Shown here: positions 63,417 to 64,000 of the stretch, piece by piece
How the letters are laid out: each line of letters begins with the position of its first letter
Numbering within the stretch: position 1 is the stretch's first letter
NCBI RefSeq assembly: GCF_000331105.1
Contig: NC_020054.1
Location: 3,470,478-3,534,477 of the forward strand
DNA length: 64,000 bases
Direction: 5' to 3'
From: Fibrella aestuarina BUZ 2
GTDB taxonomy: Bacteria; Bacteroidota; Bacteroidia; Cytophagales; Spirosomataceae
Notes under the pieces: generated by a model
The model's input: only the letters and a program-made list of their open reading frames with translations
The model's database searches: none
Told to the model about the DNA's origin: nothing
Made by a program: the position numbers and the translations under genes

Positions 63417-64000
63417 ATGTATACCTCAAGCGAATTGAATGCTAAGCTCCTTGCAGAGCTGCGCGGCCTTGCCAGTCAGTTTGGTATTGAAGACGCCGCC
63501 AAACACACTAAAAAAGAATTAGTTACGAAAATTTTGGATAACCAAACCCAACCCCCCGCGGCTACACCTACCGATGCTTCCGCCGCGCCAGCGCCTAAGC
63601 GCGCTACCTCCCGTAGCCGTAAACCCCAACCCGACGCCGGTGCCCCCACCGACGCCCTGCCCGCCGTTGAGGCTGATCCGCAGGCACCCGCGGCAGTAGC
63701 TGCGCCGGCCGACACCGCCGACGCTACCCCCGCCCGGCCTACGCGCCAACGTGCCAAACGCACCACCGACGTACCTGCCGAGGCGCCTCAGTCGGTTGCC
63801 GCCGAACCAGTAGCCCCGGTAGCCGACGCAGTGGCGGCCAACGTACCTACCGACAACGTACCTGCGGTTGCAGAAGCCCCCGCCGAAGCAAACCCGGCTA
63901 CCGACGAGCAGGCTGGCCTGCGGCGCGAGCCCCGGCAGCGCCTCGATGCCCCCCGCCCGGCCGATGCCCGCCAACAACGCACGGGCGATAACCGGTTCAA
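63417..64000 (+). CDS. rho: Transcription termination factor Rho, N-terminal part (continues past the right edge)
   Basis: The first 194 codons of rho. The start MYTSSELNAKLLAELRGLAS QFGIEDAAKHTKKELVTKIL is the helical Rho_N domain. It is followed by a long low-complexity region rich in Ala, Pro, Thr, Asp and Arg (ATPTDASAAPAPKRATSRSR; PARPTRQRAKRTTDVP) that runs to the window edge, where RREPRQRLDAPRPADARQQR TGDNRF shows the start of a basic tract. The RNA-binding and ATPase domains lie outside. Bacteroidota Rho proteins carry such a disordered insertion, and in Bacteroides thetaiotaomicron it is known to promote phase separation. Identification is from the N-terminal fold and that insertion. 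Confidence 0.82.
   Translation, partial: MYTSSELNAKLLAELRGLASQFGIEDAAKHTKKELVTKILDNQTQPPAATPTDASAAPAPKRATSRSRKPQPDAGAPTDALPAVEADPQAPAAVAAPADTADATPARPTRQRAKRTTDVPAEAPQSVAAEPVAPVADAVAANVPTDNVPAVAEAPAEANPATDEQAGLRREPRQRLDAPRPADARQQRTGDNRF

Overview
The window is a high-GC segment of a Bacteroidota chromosome, most like the Spirosoma/Fibrella side of the Cytophagales. Supporting signs are a PorU-type C25 peptidase of the type IX secretion system, LytS/LytTR signalling, menaquinone (MenB, MenE) and bacillithiol (BshB1-like) genes, Bacteroidota-specific families (DUF3822, DUF4174, DUF2452, DUF4932, DUF5916-like), and promoters of the TAnnTTTG type without obvious Shine-Dalgarno sites. There is no phage and no recognisable transposase.

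Layout. 0-4.9 kb (minus): an apparent short-chain carboxylate operon, MHS-family transporter, small two-helix membrane protein, PrpE-like acyl-CoA synthetase, and acetyl-CoA synthetase running off the left edge. 5.2-12.4 kb: a small acidic protein, an MBL-fold hydrolase, a SulP transporter, a THUMP-like methyltransferase, a coiled-coil exported protein, DUF2267 and a CoA-transferase. 12.6-15.3 kb: a large GH63-like glucosidase. 15.6-22.2 kb (minus): a run of seven exported proteins dominated by lipid-active enzymes (outer-membrane phospholipase A, glycerophosphodiesterase lipoprotein, lipase fused to a META domain) with three predicted beta-barrels and a beta/gamma-crystallin-like protein, next to a membrane-anchored AraC-type regulator. 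23.8-30.3 kb: a second-type GroES, DUF4174, an NmrA-like reductase, a C25 sortase-like protein and a polytopic membrane protein. 30.3-37.5 kb: a frameshifted RecD-like helicase, CBS, NUDIX, DUF3822, coaD, a saccharopine-dehydrogenase-like protein, rplY and prs. 37.5-40.6 kb: an AT-rich accessory island with a broken XRE regulator, a 53-residue peptide with a RiPP/bacteriocin-like leader and a large TlpA-type thioredoxin protein. 40.7-50.3 kb: menE, a CBM9/DUF5916-like protein, DUF2452, menB, bshB1-like, DUF4932 and a LytTR two-component pair. 50.5-64 kb: tRNA-Thr, a DUF349 protein, pdxH, cystathionine gamma-synthase, an M48 lipoprotein, chrA, a 2OG-Fe oxygenase, a PAS histidine kinase, sodB, an SDR, and the start of rho behind a long leader.

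Two genome-scale signals stand out. First, many intergenic gaps contain long inverted repeats (up to 45 bp perfect arms). The arms differ from locus to locus, are built of short repeated words, and often share a TTGGCTGACGC-like apex. Second, the heptamer ACGTACC (or its complement) recurs far more often than chance, in more than one reading frame and also between genes. These, the AT-rich peptide/TlpA island and the lipid cassette are the best candidates for something not yet described.
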